Below are positions 25,389 to 33,523 of a DNA stretch of 33,523 nucleotides, piece after piece; position 1 is the first letter of the stretch; every line of letters starts with the position of its first letter. The notes under the pieces were generated by a model. That model saw only the letters and a list, made by a program, of their open reading frames with translations, searched no databases and was not told the DNA's origin. Source of the stretch: Arminella tubonensis. GTDB taxonomy: Bacteria; Pseudomonadota; Alphaproteobacteria; Rhizobiales; Rhizobiaceae. The position numbers were made by a program, and so were the translations under genes. The stretch lies in the NCBI RefSeq assembly GCF_003240585.1, contig NZ_PCDP01000031.1, positions 1 to 33,523 on the forward strand, in the 5' to 3' direction.

Positions 25389-27584
25389 ATGCGCAAAGCC
25401 GGCAGCATCATCATATGGATCATCGTCACGGCCTGCGTGTGCACCCTCATCACGCTGCCGATAAACCTGCAGACGCAGCTGATTGCCAGCGTCACCGTCG
25501 TCGCCATCATGGCTGTCATCAAATTCATGAAGGGCGAGGGAAAGTGGCGGTTGGTGGCTCTCGCCTTCGGCAGTTCGATCATTCTTCGCTATGTCTTCTG
25601 GCGCACGACAAGCACGCTGCCGCCGTTGAACCAGCCTGAGAATTTCATTCCAGGCTTCCTGCTGTATCTCGCCGAGATGTACAGCGTCATGATGGGCGCG
25701 CTCAGCCTCTTTGTCGTGGCGATGCCGTTGCCGCCTCGCCCGTCGCGCGCAGCGACCGAAACCAAATTCCCGCGCGTCGATGTCTTCGTCCCTTCCTATA
25801 ACGAGGATGCGGCATTGCTCGCCAACACACTTGCTGCCGCAAAGAGCATGGACTACCCGGCCGATCGGGTCGACGTCTGGCTTCTCGATGACGGGTCGAC
25901 ATTGCAAAAGCGCAACGCGCCCAACCTTCTCGAGGCGCAGGCAGCGACTGCCCGCCACGAACAATTGCAACAGCTGTGCGAGGAGCTTGACGCGCATTAC
26001 CTGACCCGTGACCGCAACGAGCACGCCAAGGCCGGCAATCTCAACAATGGCATGAAGGCGTCGAAGGGCGAACTGATTGCCGTGTTCGACGCAGACCACG
26101 CACCGGCCCGGGACTTCCTGCTTGAGACCGTCGGTTATTTTGATGACGACCCTCGCCTTTTCCTCGTCCAGACACCGCACTTCTTTCTGAACCCGGATCC
26201 GATCGAGCGAAACCTGCAGACGTTCGACAAGATGCCGAGCGAGAACGAGATGTTCTACGGCATCATCCAGCGCGGCCTCGATAAATGGAATGCCGCCTTC
26301 TTCTGCGGCTCCGCGGCCGTCTTGCGGCGCACGGCGCTGGACGAAACCAACGGATTTAGCGGCATCAGCATCACGGAAGACTGCGAAACCGCGATCGCAT
26401 TGCATTCGCGTGGATGGAACAGCATTTATGTCGACAAGCCGCTGATCGCCGGCCTGCAACCCGCAACCTTTGCAAGCTTCATCGGCCAACGCAGCCGCTG
26501 GGCCCAGGGTATGATGCAGATCCTGCGCTTCCGCTTTCCGCTGCTGAAGCGTGGCCTCTCCATTCCGCAGCGTCTTTGCTACATGTCGTCGACGCTATTC
26601 TGGCTGTTCCCGTTTCCGCGGACGATCTTTCTGTTCGCCCCGCTTTTCTACCTGTTCTTCAACCTCGAGATATTCACGTCTTCGGGCGGCGAGTTCCTTG
26701 CCTACACGCTCGCTTACATGGTCGTGAACCTGATGATGCAGAACTATCTCTACGGCTCGTTCCGCTGGCCATGGATTTCGGAACTCTATGAATATGTGCA
26801 GACCGTTCACCTGCTGCCAGCCGTGATCTCGGTCATCCTCAACCCGCGAAAGCCGACGTTCAAGGTGACCGCCAAGGATGAATCGATCTCTGTGAGCCGG
26901 CTGTCGGAAATCAGCCGGCCGTTTTTCGTCATCTTCGCGGTGCTGCTGGTCGCTTTTGGCATGGCGATTTATCGTGTCTATGCAGAACCTTACAAGGCGG
27001 ACGTGACGCTGGTGGTCGGCGGCTGGACCCTCTTGAACCTCATCATGGCGGGCTGTGCGCTCGGCGTCGTCTCGGAGCGCGGCGAGCGTTCTTCGTCACG
27101 GCGCGTGCGCGTCAACCGGCGCTGCGAATTCGGTGTCGACGACAAGTGGTATCCGGCTTCGATTGAAGATGTGTCTGTGCACGGCGCCAGACTGCACGTG
27201 TTCAGCAAGACATTCGACCCATTAGAAATGGACGCGCGCGGCATCATCAAATTCCGGCCCTACAGCGGCGCGCAGGAGGAGACGCTTTCCGTCGCCGTCC
27301 GAAACACCCACGGGGCCGGCGACATCACCTCGATCGGTTGTCTCTACCTGCCGACGAGCGCACTCGATCACCGCCTTATCGCCGACCTGATCTTCGCCAA
27401 TTCCGACCAATGGACGAAGTTTCAGCTCTCTCGTCGCCGCAACCCGGGGCTGATCCGCGGAACCATCTGGTTTGTAGGCATGGCCTTGTACCAGACCAGC
27501 CGCGGACTGGTATACTTGTTCCGCAGTCTCAAATCGAAGGATCAGCAGGACCAGCTTCAGCCGATAAAGGTGCCTGGCGAATGA
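25389..27584 (+). CDS. bcsA: Cellulose synthase catalytic subunit
   Basis: 731 aa. A processive GT2 enzyme of the inner membrane that polymerises UDP-glucose into beta-1,4-glucan and translocates it. Catalytic features are DDGS with D167/D168, the metal motif DAD (D234-D236), TED at 329-331 with the general base, and QRSRW at 367-371 that holds the acceptor. Two N-terminal helices, a pair near 78-110 and several from about 400-560 form the channel. The C-terminal PilZ domain has the RxxxR-type cluster RRVRVNRR (571-578) followed by DVSVHG, the c-di-GMP-binding pattern, so allosteric control by c-di-GMP is expected. ATG 25389 is preceded by AGAGGGA. The stop overlaps the bcsB start in ATGA. 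Confidence 0.97.
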   Translation: MRKAGSIIIWIIVTACVCTLITLPINLQTQLIASVTVVAIMAVIKFMKGEGKWRLVALAFGSSIILRYVFWRTTSTLPPLNQPENFIPGFLLYLAEMYSVMMGALSLFVVAMPLPPRPSRAATETKFPRVDVFVPSYNEDAALLANTLAAAKSMDYPADRVDVWLLDDGSTLQKRNAPNLLEAQAATARHEQLQQLCEELDAHYLTRDRNEHAKAGNLNNGMKASKGELIAVFDADHAPARDFLLETVGYFDDDPRLFLVQTPHFFLNPDPIERNLQTFDKMPSENEMFYGIIQRGLDKWNAAFFCGSAAVLRRTALDETNGFSGISITEDCETAIALHSRGWNSIYVDKPLIAGLQPATFASFIGQRSRWAQGMMQILRFRFPLLKRGLSIPQRLCYMSSTLFWLFPFPRTIFLFAPLFYLFFNLEIFTSSGGEFLAYTLAYMVVNLMMQNYLYGSFRWPWISELYEYVQTVHLLPAVISVILNPRKPTFKVTAKDESISVSRLSEISRPFFVIFAVLLVAFGMAIYRVYAEPYKADVTLVVGGWTLLNLIMAGCALGVVSERGERSSSRRVRVNRRCEFGVDDKWYPASIEDVSVHGARLHVFSKTFDPLEMDARGIIKFRPYSGAQEETLSVAVRNTHGAGDITSIGCLYLPTSALDHRLIADLIFANSDQWTKFQLSRRRNPGLIRGTIWFVGMALYQTSRGLVYLFRSLKSKDQQDQLQPIKVPGE

Positions 27585-29992
27585 AGACAGCGTTTCTGAC
27601 CGCCGCTATTCTTGCAATTGTCGCTCCCTTTGCGGCGGCGCAGGTTACGCCGTTCGACATGTCACGCGAGAGACCGGCGCAGGTTGCGCCGGCACCTCCG
27701 GCGCCTCCACCCGTGCGGCCAGCGCCAGGCGCTACGCCGGTCGCGCCGGCACCACCTTCGACCCAACAGGTTTCACCGGCGATAGTGCCAATCTCTCCGG
27801 CTCAGCCTCCCGCCCCCGCCGCTAAGCCGGCAACAATAAGTCGTGCCGCAGATTTTCGCCGCTACCTCATCCCATCAAGCAATTTTGGCCTGGGCGGCGA
27901 GATCGACCGGAAAAGTTGGTCGATCTACCTGACGCCCGAACAGGCGGCAGCGCCCGCAAAGCTCAATTTCGCCTATCAGAATGCCGTTGTCGTTGCGCCG
28001 GAATCGTCGAAATTGTCCGTGTTCGTCAACAATAGGCTGGTCGGCACGACCCCCATCCGCTCGCCGGACAAGGCGTCGGAATTGAGTTTCGATATCCCGC
28101 CCAACCTGCTCCAGCCCGGATCGAACCTGATCGGCTTTGAGGCAGAGCAACGACACCGTACCGATTGCAGCATCGAATCGACCTATGAACTGTGGGCGGA
28201 TGTCGACCCGACCCGCACCTATCTCAGTTTTGGCGGCTCGGCTGCGGCGACATTTACGAGCGCTGACGGGGTGCGCGCAGTGGGGGTCAACGAAAAGGGC
28301 GGAACCGAGTTCGATTTCGTCGTTCCGGCGCTCGCCCAGCCCGGCACCACCAAGCCGTTGATGCGGCTTTCACAAGGCCTCGCCGTCCTCAGCGGCATGC
28401 CGAACCAGTCCTTCTCTTTTCAGACGACCGGTCTTCCAGAGATGGCGCCCGGCCGGTTGACGGTTCTCGTCGGCACGGCATCGGAGCTGCAACCGCTTGT
28501 CGCCTTACCCGCAGCCGCCCAGCTGGCGCCGCTCGCGACGTTCATCACCGATCCACACACCGGCGCGCCGCTACTCCTCGTGACCGGCCCTTCATGGCTG
28601 GCCGTCAGCTCCGCCGTCGATAGCCTCGTGTCCCCGACCGATCGATCATTGGATGTCAAACGCGATGTGCTGGTCACCCAGCGTTGGCGGGCGCCCGACG
28701 CACCCTTGCTGTTTTCCAACACCGACATTCCGTTTGCGCAGCTTGGGGTGGCGACGACACAATTTGCCGGCCGCCGTTTCAGGGCCGATTTCAGCATCGC
28801 GGTGCCTGCGGATTTCTATGCGAATGCCTATGGAGAGGCGACGATCCTGCTTGATGCCGCCTACGCCTCGACGGTGCTGCCGGGCAGCCATATCGACATC
28901 TACGTCAATGGCAGCGTCGCCTCGACGGTGCCGATTACCAATTCCGGCGGCGGCATCTTTCGTCATCTGCCGATCCGGGTGACAATGCGGCATTTCCGCC
29001 CCGGATTGAACGACATTGCGGTGGAGGCATCGCTGCTAACAAGCAGCGACAAGGCCTGTGTGCCTGGCGCAACCGCCTCCGCCGACCCGCGCTTCGCGCT
29101 TTTCGATACTTCGGTTTTCCATATGCCGGATTTCGCGCGCGTCGGCCAACGACCAAACCTCGCGGCGACCGGCGGCACGGGCTATCCCTACAGCCGGTCG
29201 GACGTTCCGCTTCCGCTGATCATGGACCCCATCGACATCGACACGCTTTCGGCAACCGCGACTTTTCTCGGCAGACTGGCCATGATGGCGGGACGTCCGC
29301 TCGCGATCGATATTGCGACGTCGCCGGCCGGAATAGGCGACCGCGATGCGCTGTTCGTCGGATCGATCTCGCAAATCCCGCCGACGATGCTGACCCAGTT
29401 GAACATCGCGACGACGAGCCAGGCAACCTGGCGACCTGTCGCGGTGGGCCAGTCGACGGAAGTGGATACCGGGGCCACCTTCGAGCAATGGCGTTCCAAG
29501 GTGCGCGGCGGCAGCTGGAGCGGACAGGTATCGGCGTTCGAAGAATGGATGCGTCGAAATTTCGATATTTCGTTGGGATCACTCCGCTTTGCGCCAAGCG
29601 CCCAGGAGATGTTCACGCCGTCCAACGTGGAGACACTGATGATCGCACAGGGCGCCAGTCCTGAGGGTGGTGGGACCTGGACGCTGGTGACCGCTCCAAC
29701 GTCCGACGATCTTCGCCATGGCCTCTCACTCCTTTCGAGGGAAGAGAATTGGCCGCAAATCGCCGGACGGATCACGACATATGCCTCGGCCACCAAGAAA
29801 ATTCGCATGGTTCCGGTCACACGCTTCGATTTTATCCCCTCGCAGTCGCCGTCCTTCAGTAATTACAGGTTGATCGCCGCGAATTGGCTTTCAACAAACA
29901 TCCTTTCCTACGCCATGCTGTTTGCCGCTTCCTCGGTCGTCCTCGGATTTGCAACGGCCGGTCTACTCTCGAACCTCGGACGTCGGCGATGA
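27581..29992 (+). CDS. bcsB: Cellulose synthase periplasmic subunit
   Basis: 803 aa from ATG 27581, overlapping the bcsA stop; the frame is open upstream but that part is antisense-type overlap with bcsA. Signal peptide MKTAFLTAAILAIVAPFAAA, then a Pro/Ala-rich linker (about 25-85). Two repeats of carbohydrate-binding-type and flavodoxin-like modules follow (for example LSVFVNNRLVGTTPI and IDIYVNGSVASTVPI, the matching strands of the two halves). A single C-terminal membrane anchor (about 775-797) pairs with BcsA. BcsB guides the nascent glucan through the periplasm and is needed for BcsA activity. The Pro-rich linker seems longer than in enteric BcsB. The stop overlaps the bcsZ start by 4 bp. 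Confidence 0.95.
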   Translation: MKTAFLTAAILAIVAPFAAAQVTPFDMSRERPAQVAPAPPAPPPVRPAPGATPVAPAPPSTQQVSPAIVPISPAQPPAPAAKPATISRAADFRRYLIPSSNFGLGGEIDRKSWSIYLTPEQAAAPAKLNFAYQNAVVVAPESSKLSVFVNNRLVGTTPIRSPDKASELSFDIPPNLLQPGSNLIGFEAEQRHRTDCSIESTYELWADVDPTRTYLSFGGSAAATFTSADGVRAVGVNEKGGTEFDFVVPALAQPGTTKPLMRLSQGLAVLSGMPNQSFSFQTTGLPEMAPGRLTVLVGTASELQPLVALPAAAQLAPLATFITDPHTGAPLLLVTGPSWLAVSSAVDSLVSPTDRSLDVKRDVLVTQRWRAPDAPLLFSNTDIPFAQLGVATTQFAGRRFRADFSIAVPADFYANAYGEATILLDAAYASTVLPGSHIDIYVNGSVASTVPITNSGGGIFRHLPIRVTMRHFRPGLNDIAVEASLLTSSDKACVPGATASADPRFALFDTSVFHMPDFARVGQRPNLAATGGTGYPYSRSDVPLPLIMDPIDIDTLSATATFLGRLAMMAGRPLAIDIATSPAGIGDRDALFVGSISQIPPTMLTQLNIATTSQATWRPVAVGQSTEVDTGATFEQWRSKVRGGSWSGQVSAFEEWMRRNFDISLGSLRFAPSAQEMFTPSNVETLMIAQGASPEGGGTWTLVTAPTSDDLRHGLSLLSREENWPQIAGRITTYASATKKIRMVPVTRFDFIPSQSPSFSNYRLIAANWLSTNILSYAMLFAASSVVLGFATAGLLSNLGRRR

Positions 29993-31041
29993 GGCGGCGG
30001 CGGGTCCGGACAATCGTGATCGGCCTGCTTCTGTTCGTCGTCGGCAGAGATCCTGCCGGAGCACAGCAACCGATGATCGATCCGCAAGCCTGGCAAGCAT
30101 ACAAGGCGAAGTTCCTCGATCCCGGCGGGCGGATCATCGACGACGGCAATGGCGGTATCAGCCATAGCGAGGGACAAGGCTACGGACTTCTTCTCGCCTA
30201 TCTGGCAAACAACCCGGCCGATTTCGAGCAGATCTGGTATTTCACCCGCACCGAACTGCTGATCCGCGATGATGGCCTTGCCGCCTGGAGCTGGAACCCG
30301 GGCAAGACACCGCATATCGAGGATATCAACAATGCGTCCGATGGCGATATTCTGATCGCCTATGCACTGGCTCTGGCCGGTTCGGCCTGGCAGAAGGGCG
30401 ACTATACGAGCGAGGCGACGAAGATCGCCCAGGCCCTGCTGACAGAGACGACAATCGCCTATCAGGGCGAGATGCTGCTTCTGCCAGGGGCCTCCGGCTT
30501 TTCGGAGGGAGATCGGGAAGACGGCCCCGTGGTCAATCCATCATACTGGATATTCGAGGCCTTTCCGGTTCTTGGCACGCTTGTGCCTTCTGACAAATGG
30601 CAAAAGATGCTCGATTCCGGCGTGGCGCTCCTTCGACAAATGCAATTCGGCGCCAAGAAGCTCCCGGCCGATTGGGTCAGTCTCAAACGGCGCCCGCAGC
30701 CGGCTGCCGGCTTCCCACCGGAATTCGGCTATAATGCCGTGCGGATTCCGCTCTATCTTGTCCGCGGCGGGATCAAGGATGCTGCGTTGCTGACGCGACT
30801 AAAGCAAGGCATGAGCGATGCCAACGGCTCGGTGACACTGATCGATCTGTCGAGTGACAAGGTTACGGCAACGCTTTCCGACCCAGGATACCAGGTAATC
30901 AACGATCTTGTGGACTGCGTGGTGGACGGAACAAAGCTCCCCGCGACTGCCAGGCAGTTCGTACCGACGCTATATTACCCATCGACGCTTCACTTGCTGG
31001 GGCTCGCCTATGCAGCGGAAAAACACCCGGAGTGCCTATGA
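29989..31041 (+). CDS. bcsZ: GH8 endo-beta-1,4-glucanase of the cellulose operon (BcsZ/CelC)
   Basis: 350 aa with a signal peptide (basic RRRR, hydrophobic core, cut near PAGA-QQ), so periplasmic. It trims nascent cellulose and is also called CelC in rhizobia. The proton-donor region is SEGQGYGLLLAY with E61. NNASDGDILIAYAL (D118, D120) is the second GH8 signature. The region aligning, from memory, with the general-base YDAIRVY of Escherichia coli BcsZ reads YNAVRIP here, with N249 in place of Asp. ATG 29989 overlaps the bcsB stop. The reading frame extends upstream inside bcsB without start support. The end overlaps the start of the TPR gene by 4 bp. Confidence 0.93.
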   Translation: MRRRRVRTIVIGLLLFVVGRDPAGAQQPMIDPQAWQAYKAKFLDPGGRIIDDGNGGISHSEGQGYGLLLAYLANNPADFEQIWYFTRTELLIRDDGLAAWSWNPGKTPHIEDINNASDGDILIAYALALAGSAWQKGDYTSEATKIAQALLTETTIAYQGEMLLLPGASGFSEGDREDGPVVNPSYWIFEAFPVLGTLVPSDKWQKMLDSGVALLRQMQFGAKKLPADWVSLKRRPQPAAGFPPEFGYNAVRIPLYLVRGGIKDAALLTRLKQGMSDANGSVTLIDLSSDKVTATLSDPGYQVINDLVDCVVDGTKLPATARQFVPTLYYPSTLHLLGLAYAAEKHPECL

Positions 31042-33389
31042 AACCGTCCTTTGCTGCATTATGCGCTGCGGTCATCGTGACGATTGTCTTCGTCGGACTG
31101 AGCGATCGCGAGCGCTTTCAACGGAAGATCGATGCGCTGCTCAACAACACCGATCCATCGCCGCGGCCGCAGCTCATGCACATGGGACGCATCAGCGGCC
31201 CCGACTTTCATTCTCCGGATCCACGAGACGACCCGTCGCAACAGGTGGCGCAGGCCGACCCGCAACCGGCAGACGACGGCGACGGACAAGCTGCGGTCGC
31301 ACCGGTGGCGACGTCGGACGATGCCCCCGCGACACCGACGGCTATAGCGGATGCAACCGCTCCCGCGGTTGCCCAGGCCGCACCACCTGCAGCGCCCGCC
31401 GCAGCCCCCGCGCAGCCGCAGCCGGCGGTCGACGAAAGTGCATTGCGCTATTTCGCCAGTCGGGGCGACAAGGCACGGCTTCAGGTCGAAATTTCCCGTC
31501 TGCGCGCGCTCTATCCCAGTTGGACGCCGCCAGCCGATCCCCTTGCCGTGCCGCCGAACCAGGACACCAAGCTGGAAGCGATGTGGCAGCTCTATTCCGA
31601 ATCCCGCTATGCCGAGCTGCACCGGGCAATCACGGACCGGCAGAGCGCCGAGCCCGGTTGGCAGCCACCACCGGATTTGCTCGATCGGCTAGACGTTGCG
31701 GAGGCCCGCGCGCGCCTCGTCAACGCCTCTGACCTCAAGCAATACGAAAAAGTGGTCCAGACCGCAGCAGAGACACCGAGCCTTTTGACCTGCAGCGAGG
31801 TCGACGTGCTCTGGCGATTGGCGGACGCATTCGCCCATAGCGACCGGGTTCCGCGCAGCCGCGATGCCTATCTCTATATACTGAAGAATTGCGACAACCC
31901 GGCCGAGCGCCTGGCGACAATCCAGAAGGCATCCGCGGTACTTCCCTATGGGACGATGCAGGACCTGCTATCTCAGGAAAAGCCGTTGCCAGACGGAACG
32001 CGCGAATTCGAAAGCGTTCGGGACGATCTTTCCCGAAGGTTTGTTGCCGAAGGCAACGACGACCTGAAGCTGACGATTGCACCGGAATATGCGAGCCGGC
32101 TCGAGCGGCTGGCTGAAACGCAGGGACTTGCATCCGACGCATTGCTGCTTGGATGGTATGATGTCCGACATCAACAGATGGTCGAGGCGGAAAAGTGGTT
32201 CCGAACCGCCCGCGCGAAGGACGATACTGCATCCGCCTCACAAGGCCTCGCGCTGACGCTGATAGCGCGAAAGTCGCCGCAGGAGGCCGAGGACATCATG
32301 TACAAGTGGCGCGACGGATCGAAGGACGCCACGGCGACCTATCTCGCTGCAACGGCGAACTTGCTCGCGCTCGATCCGTTGCCGACGCTTCAGCCGGATG
32401 TGCTGCAACGCATTGCTGTTGAAGTCCTGAAGCAACATGACACTGCCACCGCGCAACAATTCGGCTGGTATGCGCGGGCATTGACCCAACCGGCGACCGC
32501 GGCCCAATGGTTCGAGACTGCACTGCGTTGGAAGCCTGACGACGAACCTTCGGCCTATGGCCTCGCCATCACCCGGCAGCAGTTGAACGACAAGCAGGGC
32601 GTGGCGGAAATACAGCGGCTGTGGGCCGGACGATCGGAGCGCATTGCGCTTCTCGGCGAGACCAAGAAGCCGACCATCGACGGTCGGGCCCCTCTTCCGG
32701 CACCCGGTGTCGACGGGGCACAGACACAGGTGCTTGCCAATCAGCAGCCGGTGATCCGCCGGGAACCTCCCGGAACGCAAGAGCTCGCCCTTCCCCGAGA
32801 GCCGCGAACCGTGACGACAGGTCAGCCGTCAGGCACACTTGCAGTTCGCGCCCCGCGCGCACGGACGGGCGCTGGGTGCTCGACGACCATAGATCCAGAA
32901 ATGCTGCCGCCGGCACAGGCTGTAACGCGCGGGTGGTGCCTGATGGGTCTCAACCGGCCAACGGAGGCTGCAGCCGCATTCGAGGTGGGATTGCGAAGTG
33001 CCACCCAGAAGGGGCGGGAAGACGCAGCCTATGGTCAGAGCCTTGCCTATCTTCGCCTTGGCCTCACCAGCAACGCCGCCGTTGCCGCGACCAAGGCACC
33101 GCTGTCACAGCAGCGTGCGCTGGAGCTGCAGACCTCCATCCTGACAAATCGCGCCAGCAATGCCTTCGATACCAAGCGCTATCGGGAGGCCATTCTTTAT
33201 CTCGACCAACTGAGCCAGCTGCAGCCAGAACGGATAGATCTCATGGTTCTCCGCGGCTATGCCTACCTCAATCTCAAGCGCTTTTCCGATGCAATCCGGA
33301 TCTTCGAGGCTGCTGCCGCCACCGGCAATCACGACGCGATCTCGGCGCTGTCGAACGCGCGAGCCGCCCAGCGAGCCGCACCGAGGTAG
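31038..33389 (+). CDS. bcsK: TPR-repeat protein of the cellulose operon (BcsK-like)
   Basis: 783 aa from ATG 31038, overlapping the bcsZ stop; GTG 31032 is two codons upstream. An N-terminal hydrophobic segment (FAALCAAVIVTIVFVGL) is an uncleaved anchor or signal. A low-complexity Ala/Pro/Asp region spans about 60-135. Helical repeats of TPR type then run to the C-terminus, clearest near residues 370-430, 480-520 and 650-770 (AILYLDQLSQLQPERIDLM and LRGYAYLNLKRFSDAIRIF). There is no outer-membrane beta-barrel domain, so it is not a full BcsC. Rhizobiales operons carry such a TPR protein, named BcsK, in its place, presumably to bridge the periplasm and peptidoglycan. The symbol rests on position and architecture rather than on a specific motif. 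Confidence 0.8.
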   Translation: MKPSFAALCAAVIVTIVFVGLSDRERFQRKIDALLNNTDPSPRPQLMHMGRISGPDFHSPDPRDDPSQQVAQADPQPADDGDGQAAVAPVATSDDAPATPTAIADATAPAVAQAAPPAAPAAAPAQPQPAVDESALRYFASRGDKARLQVEISRLRALYPSWTPPADPLAVPPNQDTKLEAMWQLYSESRYAELHRAITDRQSAEPGWQPPPDLLDRLDVAEARARLVNASDLKQYEKVVQTAAETPSLLTCSEVDVLWRLADAFAHSDRVPRSRDAYLYILKNCDNPAERLATIQKASAVLPYGTMQDLLSQEKPLPDGTREFESVRDDLSRRFVAEGNDDLKLTIAPEYASRLERLAETQGLASDALLLGWYDVRHQQMVEAEKWFRTARAKDDTASASQGLALTLIARKSPQEAEDIMYKWRDGSKDATATYLAATANLLALDPLPTLQPDVLQRIAVEVLKQHDTATAQQFGWYARALTQPATAAQWFETALRWKPDDEPSAYGLAITRQQLNDKQGVAEIQRLWAGRSERIALLGETKKPTIDGRAPLPAPGVDGAQTQVLANQQPVIRREPPGTQELALPREPRTVTTGQPSGTLAVRAPRARTGAGCSTTIDPEMLPPAQAVTRGWCLMGLNRPTEAAAAFEVGLRSATQKGREDAAYGQSLAYLRLGLTSNAAVAATKAPLSQQRALELQTSILTNRASNAFDTKRYREAILYLDQLSQLQPERIDLMVLRGYAYLNLKRFSDAIRIFEAAAATGNHDAISALSNARAAQRAAPR

Positions 33390-33406
33390 CGCGCCCCACC
33401 CGACAA

Positions 33407-33436
33407 AAGGCCCCGCAGCGGTGCTGCGAGGCCCTT
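33407..33436 (-). terminator. Strong hairpin between convergent genes, probable bidirectional terminator
   Basis: AAGGCCCCGCAGC (33407-33419) pairs with GCTGCGAGGCCCTT (33423-33436) over a 3-nt loop, with one mismatch and one bulge. On the minus strand the stem is followed by TTTTG, a good intrinsic terminator for the gene entering from the right. On the plus strand it lies 18 bp after bcsK and has only a short T run. Confidence 0.7.
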
Positions 33437-33486
33437 GAAGCCGGCGTAACCGGGAGAGGTGGCGACGCCAGCCTTGTTCGGGGGTC

Positions 33487-33523
33487 TTATCTGGCCCAGG
33501 CGGGCAGCCAGTCGCCATGGGCG
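33487..33523 (-). CDS. C-terminal end of a minus-strand gene (partial)
   Basis: A minus-strand frame enters from the right edge and stops at TAA (33489-33487). The last 11 residues read AHGDWLPAWAR. They are too few to identify a family. The hairpin with a T run 50-80 bp downstream in the right orientation supports a real gene end here. Confidence 0.4.
   Translation of the reverse strand, partial: AHGDWLPAWAR

Noticed and set aside
27338..27580. Upstream extension of the bcsB frame inside bcsA
   Set aside because: ATG 27581 gives a perfect signal peptide and an ATGA overlap. The extension would bury the signal.
1..33523. CRISPR arrays, insertion sequences, rRNA, tRNA or phage attachment sites
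   Set aside because: No direct-repeat arrays, transposase motifs or convincing tRNA folds were seen on either strand.

Overview
The window looks like a stretch of a rhizobial (Rhizobiales, Rhizobium/Agrobacterium-type) chromosome or large replicon. Reasons: high-GC coding sequence with many GTG/TTG starts and 4-bp start/stop overlaps; a CyaC-type haem-anchored adenylate cyclase; two candidate GGAAC-type (EcfG/RpoE2-like) promoters; and a cellulose operon in the Rhizobiales order bcsN-A-B-Z-K. The species cannot be fixed from the sequence alone.

Layout. (1) 1-261: the C-terminus of an unrecognised gene, then the N-terminal stump of a glycosyltransferase on the minus strand. (2) 503-6614: a cyclic-nucleotide signalling block with three proteins of the class III cyclase fold: a membrane cyclase with a predicted di-haem anchor and a [2Fe-2S] domain, a DUF3095 protein, and a soluble cyclase. 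An FkbM-type methyltransferase overlaps the first, and a small methyltransferase lies on the minus strand. (3) 6769-12730: a four-gene ABC importer of the oligopeptide/oligosaccharide (family 5) type. (4) 12833-16451: three glycosyltransferases, a GT4 enzyme flanked by two related MurG/COG4671-like enzymes. (5) 16645-19875: a 904-residue ABC-exporter-like protein whose ATPase motifs are nearly all destroyed and which carries a roughly 300-residue insertion, followed by a single-domain cyclic-nucleotide-binding protein. (6) 20033-23850: treY (malto-oligosyltrehalose synthase), convergent with a fumarylacetoacetate-hydrolase-family gene. (7) 24277-33389: the cellulose synthase operon, closed by a strong hairpin and a convergent gene that enters from the right edge.

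How it may fit together. Three cyclase-fold genes lie upstream and a cAMP-receptor-like domain sits immediately after the degenerate exporter. The importer and the three glycosyltransferases share a short similar leader. The testable idea is a surface- or storage-glycan system whose membrane component is a non-hydrolysing ABC protein sensitive to cyclic nucleotide. This is inference from gene order and motifs; no substrate can be read from the sequence. The cellulose operon is well understood by family and is c-di-GMP controlled through the PilZ domain of BcsA. treY, and less clearly the degenerate exporter, have upstream sequences resembling general-stress-response promoters.
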